Source of the DNA: Spirochaetia bacterium
GTDB lineage: Bacteria > Spirochaetota > Spirochaetia > Treponematales > Treponemataceae
Assembly (NCBI GenBank): GCA_022768865.1
Contig: JALELH010000066.1
Coordinates: 1 to 64,000 of the forward strand
Direction: 5' to 3'
Length of the DNA stretch: 64,000 nucleotides
Shown here: positions 22,948 through 30,932 of the stretch, in pieces
Layout: every line of letters begins with the position of its first letter
How positions within the stretch are numbered: the stretch's first letter is position 1
The notes under the pieces: model-generated
Seen by the model: the letters and a program-made list of their open reading frames with translations, nothing else
Database searches by the model: none
Told to the model about the DNA's origin: nothing
Translations under genes and position numbers: made by a program

Positions 22948-25422
22948 ATGAAAATAGCACTTGCCGGAAACCCGAATGCCGGAAAAACAACATTATTCAA
23001 TGCCCTTACAGGTTCAAACCAGTTTGTAGGAAACTGGCCTGGAGTTACAGTAGAAAAAAAGGAAGGTAAATTAAAAGGTCATACTTCAAAAGAAAACGAA
23101 GTAATTATTATGGACCTTCCTGGAATTTATTCACTTTCTCCATATACACTGGAAGAAGTTGTTTCAAGAAATTATCTTGTAAATGAACGTCCTGACGGAA
23201 TCCTGAATATCATCGACGGAACAAACCTGGAACGCAACTTATACTTAACAACTCAGCTTGCAGAACTTGGCATTCCGATGGTTGTTGCAATAAACATGAT
23301 GGATGTTGTCAGAAAAAACGGAGACAAGATTCACATTGAAGAATTGCAGAAAGCTCTTGGATGCCCGGTTGTTGAAATTTCAGCTTTGAAAAACAAAGGC
23401 TGCATGGAAGCTGCTGAAAAAGCAATTGAAGTTGCAAAAGCAAGAAAGCTTATGGAACCACCGCACAGATTCTCCGGTTGCGTTGAACATGCCCTTGCTC
23501 ACATTGAAGAAGCAGTTCTTCATGACATGCCGGAAGAAAAGCAGCGCTGGTTTGCAGTTAAACTTTTCGAACGTGATGAAAAAGTCATTGAACAGTTAAA
23601 TGTTAAAAAAGAAACTCTTACTCACATTGAAGAAGACATTAAAAACTGTGAAAAAGAACTTAACGATGACAGCGAAAGCATCATTACAAGTGAACGATAT
23701 TCATTTATTGAATCAATCATCAATAAATGCCGCACAAAGAAATCTACAAACAGTCTTTCTGCTTCTGACAAAATTGACCGCGTAGTCACAAACCGCTGGC
23801 TTGCCCTTCCAATCTTTGCAGTCATCATGTGGTTTGTTTATTTTGTTTCTGTTACAACAGTTGGTACATGGGGAACAGACTGGGCAAACGATGGCGTATT
23901 CGGAGACGGATGGCACTTGTTTACTATAGGAAGTTCTAAATATGCAGACGCTGCTGATGAATACACTGCAGCAAGTCAGGCAATTGACGCATTTACTGGC
24001 CTTGACTTAGAAGCAGAAGTCTTTGATGCAGATGCAAAACTTGCAGAAATCAAGTCATTCACAACAGACGATGCTTCTGTTCAGTATACTGTAGAAGATG
24101 AAGAAACACTTGAAGATTCAGAAATTACTGTTTACTTTGACAGCGTTCCGGAAGATGCAGGTGATGATGTAAATCCAATGTCATTTAACGATGCCGTTGC
24201 ATATTTTGAAGGTAAGGGAAATTTTGACGAAATTGATCCTGCAGATTATGGAATCTGGATTCCTGGTATTCCTGTTCTTGTTGAATCACTTTTAACAAAA
24301 CTCAACTGTGCAGAATGGCTTTCAAGTCTGATTCTTGACGGTATTGTTGCCGGTGTTGGTGCAGTTCTTGGCTTTGTTCCTCAGATTATTGTTTTGTTCA
24401 TATTCCTTGCTTTCCTTGAAGCATGTGGTTACATGGCCCGTATTGCATTCATCATGGACCGTATTTTCCGCAAGTTCGGATTATCAGGCAAATCATTTAT
24501 TCCAATGCTTATCGGAACAGGTTGTGGTATTCCTGGAATTATGGCAAGCCGCACAATCGAAAGTGACCGTGACCGCAAGATGACAATCATGACAACAACA
24601 TTTATTCCTTGTGGCGCAAAGCTTCCATTTATTGCAATGATTGCTGGTTCAATTTTCGGCGGCGCAAGCTGGATTGCTCCAAGTGCATTCTTCTTAGGAA
24701 TTGCAGCAATCGTTATTTCCGGAATCATCCTAAAAAAGACAAAAATCTTTGCAGGAGATGTTGCACCATTCGTTATGGAACTTCCTGCTTACCACTGGCC
24801 GACAGTTGGAAGCGTTTTACGTTCTATGTGGGAACGCGGATATTCATTCATCAAAAAAGCTGGAACAATTATTTTGCTTTCTACAATCGTAATCTGGTTC
24901 TTACAGTCTTACGGTGTTGTAGACGGACATTTCCAGAGCGTAGGTGAAGATTTAGTTGACTGCAGCTTGCTTGGCTACTTCGGCCGTGGTTTGTCATGGA
25001 TTTTCGCTCCGTTAGGTTTTGGAAACTGGCAGGCAACTGTTGCAGCAATTACAGGTCTTGTAGCAAAGGAAAACATTGTAGGAACACTCGGCATTCTTTA
25101 CAACAGTGCTGATGCAAATGTTTATGCAACAATGGCAACTAAGTTTACATTAATAAGCGGATATGCTTTCCTTGCATTCAACTTGCTTTGCGCTCCATGT
25201 TTTGCAGCAATGGGTGCAATCAAACGTGAAATGAACAATACAAAATGGTTCTGGATTGCCATCGGCTATCAGTGTGGATTTGCATACTTAGTAGCAATGA
25301 TGATTAATCAGATTGGCAGTCTGTTTACAACAGGATTCAGTGCAGGAACTATTCTTGGATTTGCAGCCTTAGCATTTATAATTTTCATGCTTGTCCGCAA
25401 AAACAAATACGCCAGCAAATAA
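22948..25422 (+). CDS. feoB: Ferrous iron transport protein B with enlarged extracytoplasmic loop
   Basis: 824 residues, longer than the usual ~700-770. N-terminal G domain: GNPNAGKTTLFN (G1), WPGVTVEKK (G2), DLPGIYSL (G3), NMMD (G4). Membrane part with paired gate regions FLEACGYMARIAF and GCGIPGIMASRTI/FIPCGAKLPF (conserved Cys). After the first transmembrane helix (about 290-310) there is an acidic loop of about 125 residues (roughly 312-436) that typical FeoB lacks at this length. It imports Fe2+. Shine-Dalgarno AAGGAAG. Adjacent to repressor boxes and followed by a Cys-rich accessory protein. Confidence 0.95.
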   Translation: MKIALAGNPNAGKTTLFNALTGSNQFVGNWPGVTVEKKEGKLKGHTSKENEVIIMDLPGIYSLSPYTLEEVVSRNYLVNERPDGILNIIDGTNLERNLYLTTQLAELGIPMVVAINMMDVVRKNGDKIHIEELQKALGCPVVEISALKNKGCMEAAEKAIEVAKARKLMEPPHRFSGCVEHALAHIEEAVLHDMPEEKQRWFAVKLFERDEKVIEQLNVKKETLTHIEEDIKNCEKELNDDSESIITSERYSFIESIINKCRTKKSTNSLSASDKIDRVVTNRWLALPIFAVIMWFVYFVSVTTVGTWGTDWANDGVFGDGWHLFTIGSSKYADAADEYTAASQAIDAFTGLDLEAEVFDADAKLAEIKSFTTDDASVQYTVEDEETLEDSEITVYFDSVPEDAGDDVNPMSFNDAVAYFEGKGNFDEIDPADYGIWIPGIPVLVESLLTKLNCAEWLSSLILDGIVAGVGAVLGFVPQIIVLFIFLAFLEACGYMARIAFIMDRIFRKFGLSGKSFIPMLIGTGCGIPGIMASRTIESDRDRKMTIMTTTFIPCGAKLPFIAMIAGSIFGGASWIAPSAFFLGIAAIVISGIILKKTKIFAGDVAPFVMELPAYHWPTVGSVLRSMWERGYSFIKKAGTIILLSTIVIWFLQSYGVVDGHFQSVGEDLVDCSLLGYFGRGLSWIFAPLGFGNWQATVAAITGLVAKENIVGTLGILYNSADANVYATMATKFTLISGYAFLAFNLLCAPCFAAMGAIKREMNNTKWFWIAIGYQCGFAYLVAMMINQIGSLFTTGFSAGTILGFAALAFIIFMLVRKNKYASK

Positions 25423-25493
25423 TTAGCTTTTCCCGCACTAATATGCGGGAAGTTAACACTACTTATTGCAAAAGGAGAGAAAAGGAGATTTTT

Positions 25494-25646
25494 ATGGCAG
25501 GAACGATTTTTGTTTTAACTATTTTACTTTGTGTTGTTTTTATGATTATTAAATCAATGCTTAAGAAAAAACTGGAAGCAAAAAAAACAGGCAAAGGAAC
25601 AGGCTGCGGATGCGGTTGTTCCGGTTGCAGTGGCTGCTGTCATTAA
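25494..25646 (+). CDS. FeoB-associated Cys-rich membrane protein
   Basis: 50 residues: a single membrane helix (TIFVLTILLCVVFMIIKSML), a Lys-rich turn and a terminal CGCGCSGCSGCCH. This matches the small FeoB-associated Cys-rich proteins found after feoB in many anaerobes, thought to help FeoB assembly or metal handling. The ATG at 25494 was chosen because AAGGAG lies 7 nt before it; the upstream in-frame codons (from 25443) are not preceded by a ribosome site. Last gene of the feo unit. Confidence 0.88.
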   Translation: MAGTIFVLTILLCVVFMIIKSMLKKKLEAKKTGKGTGCGCGCSGCSGCCH

Positions 25647-25694
25647 GTTTTATATAGGGAAGAATTTTTATTCTTCCTTAATCTTGAACTCAAT

Positions 25695-25718
25695 GTTAGT
25701 CCATACTAACGTTAGTAT
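25695..25718. promoter_or_regulatory. Overlapping DtxR-type palindromes before the barrel-protein gene
   Basis: TTAGTCCATACTAA (25696-25709) and ATACTAACGTTAGTAT (25703-25718, a perfect 16-bp dyad) share one half-site. They lie 22 nt upstream of the start at 25741, linking this gene to the repressor at 21789. Confidence 0.75.
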
Positions 25719-25740
25719 AAAAAAATTTTGGAGTAAAAAA

Positions 25741-26796
25741 ATGAAAAAATTATTTTCAGTTTTAGCCGCATCAATTGTATTAGGTTCTTTTGCATTTGCA
25801 CAGGAAGAAGAAAAATCAGAAGCAACAGTTGCATTCAAAAATGAACTCAGCTCTGACACTGTAGAATTTGACAGAGATGAAGATGACCAGAAGTTTACAG
25901 GCATGTCAAACAGAACTGTTGTTGATTTAGCTGTTGGAAAAGTAACTGCCGGAATCGATGCAACAATGTTATTAAATGTAGATCAGTACGGAGTTCCTGA
26001 AAGCTTAAGCTGGAGCAAAGATGATTTTGACTGGTATGCAACATTCAGCCCTGTTCCTGTTTTTACACTTGGATTCAGTGCCAATAATTTTATTGAAGGT
26101 TCTTACTTTATCGTAGAAGATAGAAACGTTGAAAACGGAAATTTAGGCAGCGATGGTTTCTCTCTTTTCTTTGAAGGAATTGAAAACCTTAAACTTGGCG
26201 TAACAGTTCCATTCGGAATGGAAGAAGATGAACAGAATTATGTAAACGATGATGACGAAAATTTTAACATCGGTTTTGGTGCAGAATACGATTTTGGTGC
26301 TCTTAAACTTGGTGCCTCAGCAAAGGATGTCTGTAACAGCGACGACCACAACTTTAGTGTTTTTGCATCATTTGTTGGAGTTGAAAACTTTATATTTAAC
26401 GTAGGTTATTCATACAATGACATAACAACTGTAACTGACATTCTTGAATTCGAAGGAGAAAAAATCGAAGACGATGACAAGAAATTGATAAACGCAAGTG
26501 CAAGCTACGAAATAGGAAGTTTCTCTGTTGCCTTTGACTATTTAACAACACTCAACAAAAAATTCTATGCAAAGGTTGACACTGGCTACGGCATTACAGA
26601 AGCCTTTACAGCAGGCGTAGAAGCAGAAACAAACAACTGGTATGACGACCTTGATCAGGGTGTATTCTCAGTTAAACCAAAGTTTGTTTATACAAAAGAA
26701 AACCTGGGAGACTTTGAAATCGGTGTCAGATTTGACATTCAGGACAGCGACCTTAAAAAGATTGCAATCCCTGTAAAATGGATCTATGAATTTTAA
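25741..26796 (+). CDS. Outer-membrane beta-barrel protein, probably metal-regulated
   Basis: 351 residues. Signal peptide MKKLFSVLAASIVLGSFAFA. The mature part is made of alternating beta strands (VVDLAVGKVTAGIDATMLLNV, FNIGFGAEYDFGALKLGASA, FEIGVRFDIQD) separated by acidic turns, and ends IPVKWIYEF with the C-terminal Phe typical of outer-membrane barrels. It resembles spirochaetal porin-like proteins. The start at 25741 has GGAG upstream. Overlapping repressor palindromes suggest expression under iron limitation; it may let iron complexes through the outer membrane (inference). Confidence 0.82.
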   Translation: MKKLFSVLAASIVLGSFAFAQEEEKSEATVAFKNELSSDTVEFDRDEDDQKFTGMSNRTVVDLAVGKVTAGIDATMLLNVDQYGVPESLSWSKDDFDWYATFSPVPVFTLGFSANNFIEGSYFIVEDRNVENGNLGSDGFSLFFEGIENLKLGVTVPFGMEEDEQNYVNDDDENFNIGFGAEYDFGALKLGASAKDVCNSDDHNFSVFASFVGVENFIFNVGYSYNDITTVTDILEFEGEKIEDDDKKLINASASYEIGSFSVAFDYLTTLNKKFYAKVDTGYGITEAFTAGVEAETNNWYDDLDQGVFSVKPKFVYTKENLGDFEIGVRFDIQDSDLKKIAIPVKWIYEF

Positions 26797-26817
26797 TTCT
26801 TTCCGGAAATAAAGTTC

Positions 26818-26959
26818 TTCCTTAAAAATTAGCCTCGCAGGAAGCATCAGCTTCCGAGAAGCTAATTTGATTCGCGCAATCGAATAAATAAATAAGCAAG
26901 TTTGCACAGCAAACTTGAGTTAAAATAAGGCACACCATCTGTGTGGCTTATTTTTAACG
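26818..26959 (+). repeat. ~140-nt four-hairpin dispersed element, copy 1
   Basis: Hairpins in order: AATTAGC-CTCG...CGAG..GCTAATT with an inner GGAAGC/GCTTCC; ATTCG/CGAAT; CAAGTTTGC/GCAAACTTG; TAAAATAAG..CACAC/GTGTG..CTTATTTTTA, the last terminator-like. A second copy lies at 49298-49437 with the same order, conserved blocks and changed loops. Noncoding. Confidence 0.8.
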
Positions 26960-26995
26960 TTTATGTTCTTAACCTCCATTTAAAAAAGTTTTTAT

Positions 26996-27045
26996 ACATC
27001 CTGCACATTAACTCAAACAGCTTGTGCAGGATGTTTTTTATTTTT
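26996..27045 (+). terminator. Strong intrinsic terminator
   Basis: ACATCCTGCACA pairs with TGTGCAGGATGT (12 bp) and is followed by TTTTTATTTTTTT. It lies 200 nt after the barrel gene and after the four-hairpin element, so the element would be transcribed as the 3' part of that mRNA. Confidence 0.88.
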
Positions 27046-27088
27046 TTACTGACGGTATATAAAGGACTGCAAATATTTTTTTATTATA

Positions 27089-27310
27089 AATAAACGCCGT
27101 AGGCAGGTTCCGGCCTCTAAAGAGTAAATGCTTGCATCCTTAATTTCTATGCAACCTATACAAGAATTGCATTTTTTAAGAGTCTTTACACCAATTGCGG
27201 AAGCAATTGGTGCGGCAAAAGTTAGTAGAATCTATAATAACTAGACAGCAAATGCTTTTGCCGTTGGGGCGAAAGTTATAAACGGTACCGGCCTCTATAG
27301 AGCATTTACT
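27089..27310. repeat. Mosaic of partial palindrome copy, direct and inverted repeats
   Basis: Starts with AATAAACGCCGTAGGCAGG, the left end of the ~100-nt palindrome. Then GGTWCCGGCCTCTAWAGAG occurs at 27106-27124 and again at 27284-27302. Inverted AGTAAATGC (27123-27131) and GCATTTACT (27302-27310) close the block. A CACCAATTGC-GGAA-GCAATTGGTG hairpin lies at 27189-27212. Confidence 0.65.
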
Positions 27311-27377
27311 TTTTCCCATTGACAATTTTCTGAAATTTGTCATAATAAATATACTAGACTTTTATAATGAGGTAATT

Positions 27378-28334
27378 ATGTCAAAGAAGTATGCATTTTT
27401 GTTCCCTGGTCAGGGAGCACAGGCACCTGGTATGGCAAAGGATATTGCAGAAAGTTTTCCGGCAGCAAAGAAAGTGATTGATGATGTTTCTGCAATTACA
27501 GGTCTTGATATGTCAAAACTTTTGTGGGAATCAACACAAGAAGATCTTTCAAGAAGCGACAACAGCCAGATTGCAATTACGGCAGCTTCCCTGGCAACAA
27601 TGGCTGCACTTAAAGAAAAAGGTATTGAACCTTCTTCAGCCATGGGATTTTCTCTTGGTGAATTTCCGGCACTTTATGCAGCAGGTGTTCTTTCATTTGA
27701 AGATGTAGTTAAGGTTGTTCGCCAGCGCGGACTTATCATGCAGAAAGTTTGTGAAGAAATTGCTGCAAAAAATGAAGGTCGTGCACCTGGAATGACGGCT
27801 GTCCTTGGCCTTAGTCCGGATAAGGTAAAGGAAATAGTTGAACCAATTGAAGATGCCTATGCTGCAAACATGAACAGCGTAAAGCAGACTGTAGTAAGCG
27901 GAACTTTTGATGCTCTTGATAAAGTTGAAGCTGCAGCAAAGGAAGCTGGTGCCCGCCGTGCAGTCAGACTTAAGGTTGCAGGTCCTTTCCATTCTCCGCT
28001 TATGCAGGCAGCAGCAGTAGAATTTGAAAAGTTCCTTGCTGATGTTAAATTTAATGATCCTAAAATTCATCTTTTCTCTAATGTTACCGGCGGAAAGGTA
28101 ATTGACGGTGATCAGGCTAAGAAGGCTGCCGTTCTTCATCTTACACACCCGGTTCTCTGGACAGATGAAGAAGCATGTCTTGCAGGCGTAATCAAGGAAG
28201 ACGGAATTGAAAATTCTGCAGTTCTTGAAGTTGGTCCTGGTAAAGTTCTTGCCGGCCTCTGGAGCCAGACTGAATTTGGTGCAGGCATTGCTGCAACACC
28301 TGTAAACACAGCTGAAACAATAAATACTTTATAA
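27378..28334 (+). CDS. fabD: Malonyl-CoA:ACP transacylase
   Basis: 318 residues. Loads malonate onto acyl carrier protein for fatty-acid synthesis. Seen: FLFPGQGAQAPGM at the N-terminus, active-site GFSLGEF near residue 92 (usually GHSLGE), VVRQRGLIMQ, MTAVLGL, and VAGPFHSPLMQ containing the catalytic His. GAGG ribosome site; TTGACA at 27319 is the likely -35. First gene of fabD-fabG-fabF-fabZ. No acpP or fabH nearby. Confidence 0.96.
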   Translation: MSKKYAFLFPGQGAQAPGMAKDIAESFPAAKKVIDDVSAITGLDMSKLLWESTQEDLSRSDNSQIAITAASLATMAALKEKGIEPSSAMGFSLGEFPALYAAGVLSFEDVVKVVRQRGLIMQKVCEEIAAKNEGRAPGMTAVLGLSPDKVKEIVEPIEDAYAANMNSVKQTVVSGTFDALDKVEAAAKEAGARRAVRLKVAGPFHSPLMQAAAVEFEKFLADVKFNDPKIHLFSNVTGGKVIDGDQAKKAAVLHLTHPVLWTDEEACLAGVIKEDGIENSAVLEVGPGKVLAGLWSQTEFGAGIAATPVNTAETINTL

Positions 28335-28364
28335 TTTAGCGGTTCGTATTTTTTAGGAGATTTT

Positions 28365-29105
28365 ATGCTTAAAGGAAAAAAAGCACTTATTACAGGTTCT
28401 TCACGCGGAATCGGAAAAGCTATTGTAGAAGCTTATCTTAAAAACGGCTGTGAAGTCTGGGGACTTTGTTCAAAGCCATCTGCAAATAAAGATGCTCTTG
28501 AATCCCTTGCAAAAGAAAACGGTGTTGCATTCCACGAAATTTATGCAGACGTTGGAAATGCAGAACAGGTTACATCCGTTGTTAAGGCAGCACTTGCAGA
28601 AGCAGGCGGCTTTGATGTTCTTGTAAATAATGCAGGCATTACACGTGACGGACTTTCTTTCAGAATGAAGAAAGAAGACTGGGATGATGTTATCCGCATT
28701 AACCTTACTTCTGCTTTCCTTATCTGTCAGGTTATTTCTAATGACATGATCAGGAAGTGTGCCGGTTCAATCATCAATATGTCTTCTATTGTCGGTATTC
28801 ACGGCAATGGCGGACAGGTTAACTATGCTGCATCAAAAGGCGGACTTATTGCTTACAGCAAGTCTCTTGCAGCTGAAGTTGGTTCACGCGGCGTGCGCGT
28901 AAATGCAATTGCACCTGGATTTATTGAAACAGATATGACTTCTGTTCTTAAAGATGAAGTTAAGGCTGCAATGGCAGAAAAGATTCCTCTTAAGAGACCT
29001 GGTAAACCGGAAGATATTGCCAATGCTGCATTGTTCCTTGGCAGTGACCTTTCAACATATATTACTGGTCAGGTAATTGGTGTAGACGGCGGCATGGGCT
29101 GCTAG
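28365..29105 (+). CDS. fabG: 3-oxoacyl-ACP reductase
   Basis: 246 residues, short-chain dehydrogenase. NADPH-dependent reduction of beta-ketoacyl-ACP. Seen: TGSSRGIGKAI (cofactor), NNAGITRDGL, catalytic NMSSIVG...YAASKGG (Ser, Tyr, Lys), RVNAIAPGFIETDM, and C-terminal ITGQVIGVDGGMGC. AGGAG ribosome site; 30 nt after fabD. Its place between fabD and fabF supports a fatty-acid role rather than another SDR function. Confidence 0.96.
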   Translation: MLKGKKALITGSSRGIGKAIVEAYLKNGCEVWGLCSKPSANKDALESLAKENGVAFHEIYADVGNAEQVTSVVKAALAEAGGFDVLVNNAGITRDGLSFRMKKEDWDDVIRINLTSAFLICQVISNDMIRKCAGSIINMSSIVGIHGNGGQVNYAASKGGLIAYSKSLAAEVGSRGVRVNAIAPGFIETDMTSVLKDEVKAAMAEKIPLKRPGKPEDIANAALFLGSDLSTYITGQVIGVDGGMGC

Positions 29106-29156
29106 TCAGTAAAAACTTAAATAGTTTAAATACAGAATTTTATAGGAGTAAATATT

Positions 29157-30401
29157 ATGAGAAGAGTAGTTGTAACAGGACTTGGTTGTGTTTCCCCGCT
29201 TGGAAATTCGGTAGACGAAACATGGGCTGGTGTTAAGGCCGGAAAATGCGGTATTGCAACAACAACAAAATATGATGTTGGTCCTTTTAAAGTAAAGTAT
29301 TGTGCAGAAGTTAAAAACTTTAATGCAGAAAATTATATGGACGGTGCAGCAGCACGCAAAATGGCTCCATTTTCTCAGTTTGCAGTTGCAGCAGCAAAGC
29401 AGGCTCTTGATGATTCAGGACTTATGGGCAAGCAGGATATTCTTGATAATACGGCAGTTTATCTTGGTGTAGGTATTGGTGGGCTTGATGTTACAGAAGC
29501 AAGCTTAAAGTCTTACGTTTCTTCAAATATGACTCGCGTTCCTCCAATGACAATTCCTGAACTTATTCCAAATGAAGCAGCAGCAAACGTTTCCCTTCAG
29601 TTTGGTCTTCACGGTGCAACACACACAGTTGCTACAGCCTGTGCTTCAGGAACAGATGCTCTTGGTAATGCACTAGATGTTATCCGCTCTGGACGTTACG
29701 ACGTGATTCTTGCAGGTGGTGCAGAAAGCACACTTTGCGGCTTCGGAACACTTTCATTTACAGTTCTTCATGCCCTTTCTTCTAAGTGGGCAGATGATCC
29801 TTCAAAGGCTTGCCGTCCTTTTGACAAAGACCGCGACGGATTCATTATGGGTGAAGGCGCAACAATTCTTGTTCTTGAAGAATATGAACATGCTAAGGCA
29901 CGTGGTGCAAAGATTTACTGTGAACTTGCAGGTTACGGTTCTTCTTCTGACGGTTATCATCTTACAGCTCCAAACCCGGACGGAATCTGCGGTGCAAAGG
30001 CTATGACAATGGCTATGAAGGATGCCGGTGTTGAACCAAAGGATGTTACATACTACAACGCACACGGAACTTCAACAAAGCTTAATGATTCCGGCGAAAC
30101 AAAAATGCTTCACATTGCTTTTGGCGATGCTGCAAAGGATCTTCATATTTCTTCTACAAAGTCTATGACAGGTCACTGTCTTGGAAATGCAGGTTCTCTT
30201 GAAGCCCTTATGTGTGTTAAGGCAATTACTGACAGCTATATTCCTGCAACTATCAATCTTGACAATCCTGATGTAGAAGGCGGATGTGACCTTAACTACA
30301 CACCAAACAAGGGCATCAATATGGATGTTAATGTTGCAATGAGCGGAAACTTTGGTTTTGGCGGACACAACGGTATTGTAATTTTCAAGAAGGTTAACTA
30401 A
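29157..30401 (+). CDS. fabF: 3-oxoacyl-ACP synthase II
   Basis: 414 residues. Condensing enzyme that elongates acyl-ACP with malonyl-ACP. Seen: VVVTGLGCVSPLGN, active-site Cys in VATACASGTDALG near residue 163, His in YNAHGTSTKLND and MTGHCLGNAGSLEA, and the C-terminal GNFGFGGHNGIVIFK. AGGAG ribosome site. The stop overlaps the fabZ start (TAATG), so the two are coupled. Confidence 0.97.
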   Translation: MRRVVVTGLGCVSPLGNSVDETWAGVKAGKCGIATTTKYDVGPFKVKYCAEVKNFNAENYMDGAAARKMAPFSQFAVAAAKQALDDSGLMGKQDILDNTAVYLGVGIGGLDVTEASLKSYVSSNMTRVPPMTIPELIPNEAAANVSLQFGLHGATHTVATACASGTDALGNALDVIRSGRYDVILAGGAESTLCGFGTLSFTVLHALSSKWADDPSKACRPFDKDRDGFIMGEGATILVLEEYEHAKARGAKIYCELAGYGSSSDGYHLTAPNPDGICGAKAMTMAMKDAGVEPKDVTYYNAHGTSTKLNDSGETKMLHIAFGDAAKDLHISSTKSMTGHCLGNAGSLEALMCVKAITDSYIPATINLDNPDVEGGCDLNYTPNKGINMDVNVAMSGNFGFGGHNGIVIFKKVN

Positions 30402-30832
30402 TGAGCGTTACAAAAGACATTAAATCACTTTTGCCGCACCGCGATCCTTTCCTTTTTGTAGATGAAATCATCAGCTGCGATGAAGAAGGTAGCGTTAGCG
30501 AACATACTTTTACAGAAAAGGAATTTTTCTTTAAAGGTCACTTTCCTGAATATCCTGTTGTTCCTGGTGTTATCCTTTGCGAATCAATGGCACAGGCAGG
30601 AGGGGCAGCATTAAGCTATCAGAAAAAATTTGAAGATGGTGCTTTGTTCTTCTTTGCAACTCTGGATAAAGTTAAGTTCAGAAATCAGGTTCGTCCTGGA
30701 GATAAAGTGCGCATGGAAATTAAAAACCTGCGTGTAAGCCCAAAGATGATTAAACAGTCCGGAAAGGCTTTTGTAGGTGATACGCTTTGTGCAGAAGCAG
30801 AATGGATGTGTCTTGTAGGCAAGGCAAACTAA
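30401..30832 (+). CDS. fabZ: 3-hydroxyacyl-ACP dehydratase
   Basis: 143 residues, single hot-dog domain. Dehydrates beta-hydroxyacyl-ACP. Seen: SLLPHRDPFLFVDEI and the active-site helix FKGHFPEYPVVPGVILCESMAQAGG (His and Glu). Coupled to fabF by a one-base overlap, with AAGG inside the fabF end. Followed by a strong terminator that closes the operon. Confidence 0.96.
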   Translation: MSVTKDIKSLLPHRDPFLFVDEIISCDEEGSVSEHTFTEKEFFFKGHFPEYPVVPGVILCESMAQAGGAALSYQKKFEDGALFFFATLDKVKFRNQVRPGDKVRMEIKNLRVSPKMIKQSGKAFVGDTLCAEAEWMCLVGKAN

Positions 30833-30851
30833 TTCAGCTTATCTTGTAAAT

Positions 30852-30908
30852 AAAAAGGGCTTGTTCAGCAGAAGCTTAACTTCAAAGCTGAATAAGCCTT
30901 TTTTATTT
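30852..30908. terminator. Bidirectional terminator between fabZ and the AT-hook-like gene
   Basis: GGCTTGTTCAGC (30858-30869) pairs with GCTGAATAAGCC (30887-30898) with one mismatch, flanked by AAAAA and TTTTTTATTT. It ends the fab operon and the convergent minus-strand gene. Confidence 0.88.
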
Positions 30909-30932
30909 AGAACTGATTCTGATGAATGCCGT

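Larger units (their letters stand above)
26797..27377. other. Intergenic region of 580 bp: repeats and hairpins, no gene
   Basis: Between the barrel protein and fabD. It contains the four-hairpin element (26818-26959), a 12-bp terminator (26996-27045), the partial palindrome copy (27089), two GGTWCCGGCCTCTAWAGAG direct repeats (27106-27124 and 27284-27302), a 10-bp GGAA-loop hairpin (27189-27212), and a TTGACA promoter element at 27319 for fabD. No credible coding frame. Confidence 0.7.

Noticed and set aside
27250-27268. Shared CAAATGCTTTYGCC segment with 60563-60581
   Set aside because: Short, with several mismatches; could be chance in hairpin-rich DNA.
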